NCBI RefSeq assembly: GCF_000003605.2
Contig: NW_003129360.1
Location: 1-19,817, forward strand
DNA length: 19,817 bases
Source of the DNA: Saccoglossus kowalevskii
Lineage: Eukaryota > Hemichordata > Enteropneusta > Harrimaniidae
Direction of reading: 5' to 3'
The position numbers and the translations under genes are program-made. The notes beneath the pieces were generated by a model, which saw only the letters and a list, made by a program, of their open reading frames with translations, was not told the origin of the DNA and did not search any database. Positions 19,591-19,817 of this stretch are shown one piece after another; position 1 is the stretch's first letter, and each line of letters starts with the position of its first letter.

Positions 19591-19817
19591 AATATACAGT
19601 AGCGATTGTCATAGATAATGCTTCTAACTGAGTTACCATTCCGATTCTCTATGTTGTCAATACTGGGAATCATGCTCTTATTCATTCCAATAAATACACC
19701 TAATGCGATAGTTCAATCTGAAAGTTGATGCTACCGCAGTGGCGGGCGAAGTAAAAGCAGATACTCTAGAAGATTCTGGCATAAACTCTGCCCTCTAAAG
19801 TTCCACTAGCCAACCAT

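Noticed and set aside
1-19817. CRISPR arrays, bacterial operons, rRNA or functional tRNA genes
   Set aside because: No regularly spaced identical repeats, ribosome-binding-site-led gene clusters or complete RNA gene folds were seen.

Overview
This window reads as animal nuclear DNA, probably from an invertebrate. It is AT-rich and gene-poor, has GT-AG introns of different phases and AATAAA poly(A) signals, and carries the wreck of a LINE retrotransposon plus small dispersed repeats. There are no bacterial-style operons. The sulfotransferase type and the LINE type would fit a hemichordate, lancelet or another marine invertebrate, but that placement is inference and the species cannot be fixed from the sequence alone.

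Layout. Positions 1-2190 hold no recognisable gene, only isolated promoter-like motifs. About 2190-3400 (+) is a decayed non-LTR retrotransposon, showing the C-terminal half of an L1/Tx1-like ORF2 with stops and frameshifts. A motif cluster at 4240-4500 could be a promoter. A complete, intronless, cytosolic P-loop sulfotransferase-like gene lies at 5926-6705 (+), with an E-box and TATA-like element just upstream and poly(A) signals downstream. Positions 6934-14506 are gene-poor. They hold a pair of 154-bp direct repeats, one attached to a tRNA-like (Pol III A-box) head that may be a SINE, a perfect DR1 nuclear-receptor site, a paired NF-Y/CRE cluster, and an AT-rich degenerate minisatellite.

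The main gene of the right half is a three-exon, single-pass, mucin-like membrane protein (exons 14548-14610, 17979-18930 and 19305-19483, +; 397 residues). Exon 1 encodes a signal peptide. Exon 2 encodes a Thr/Ser/Pro-rich ectodomain with two 82-residue tandem repeats. Exon 3 encodes the transmembrane helix and a short basic/tyrosine tail. Intron 1 contains a perfect DR5 element of the retinoic-acid-response type. Retention of intron 2 would give a secreted form.

How the genes relate. The two intact genes share a 14-base TATA-containing string at nearly the same distance before their start codons. Nothing else ties them together. The sulfotransferase lacks a signal peptide or membrane anchor, so it is unlikely to sulfate the mucin in the Golgi.
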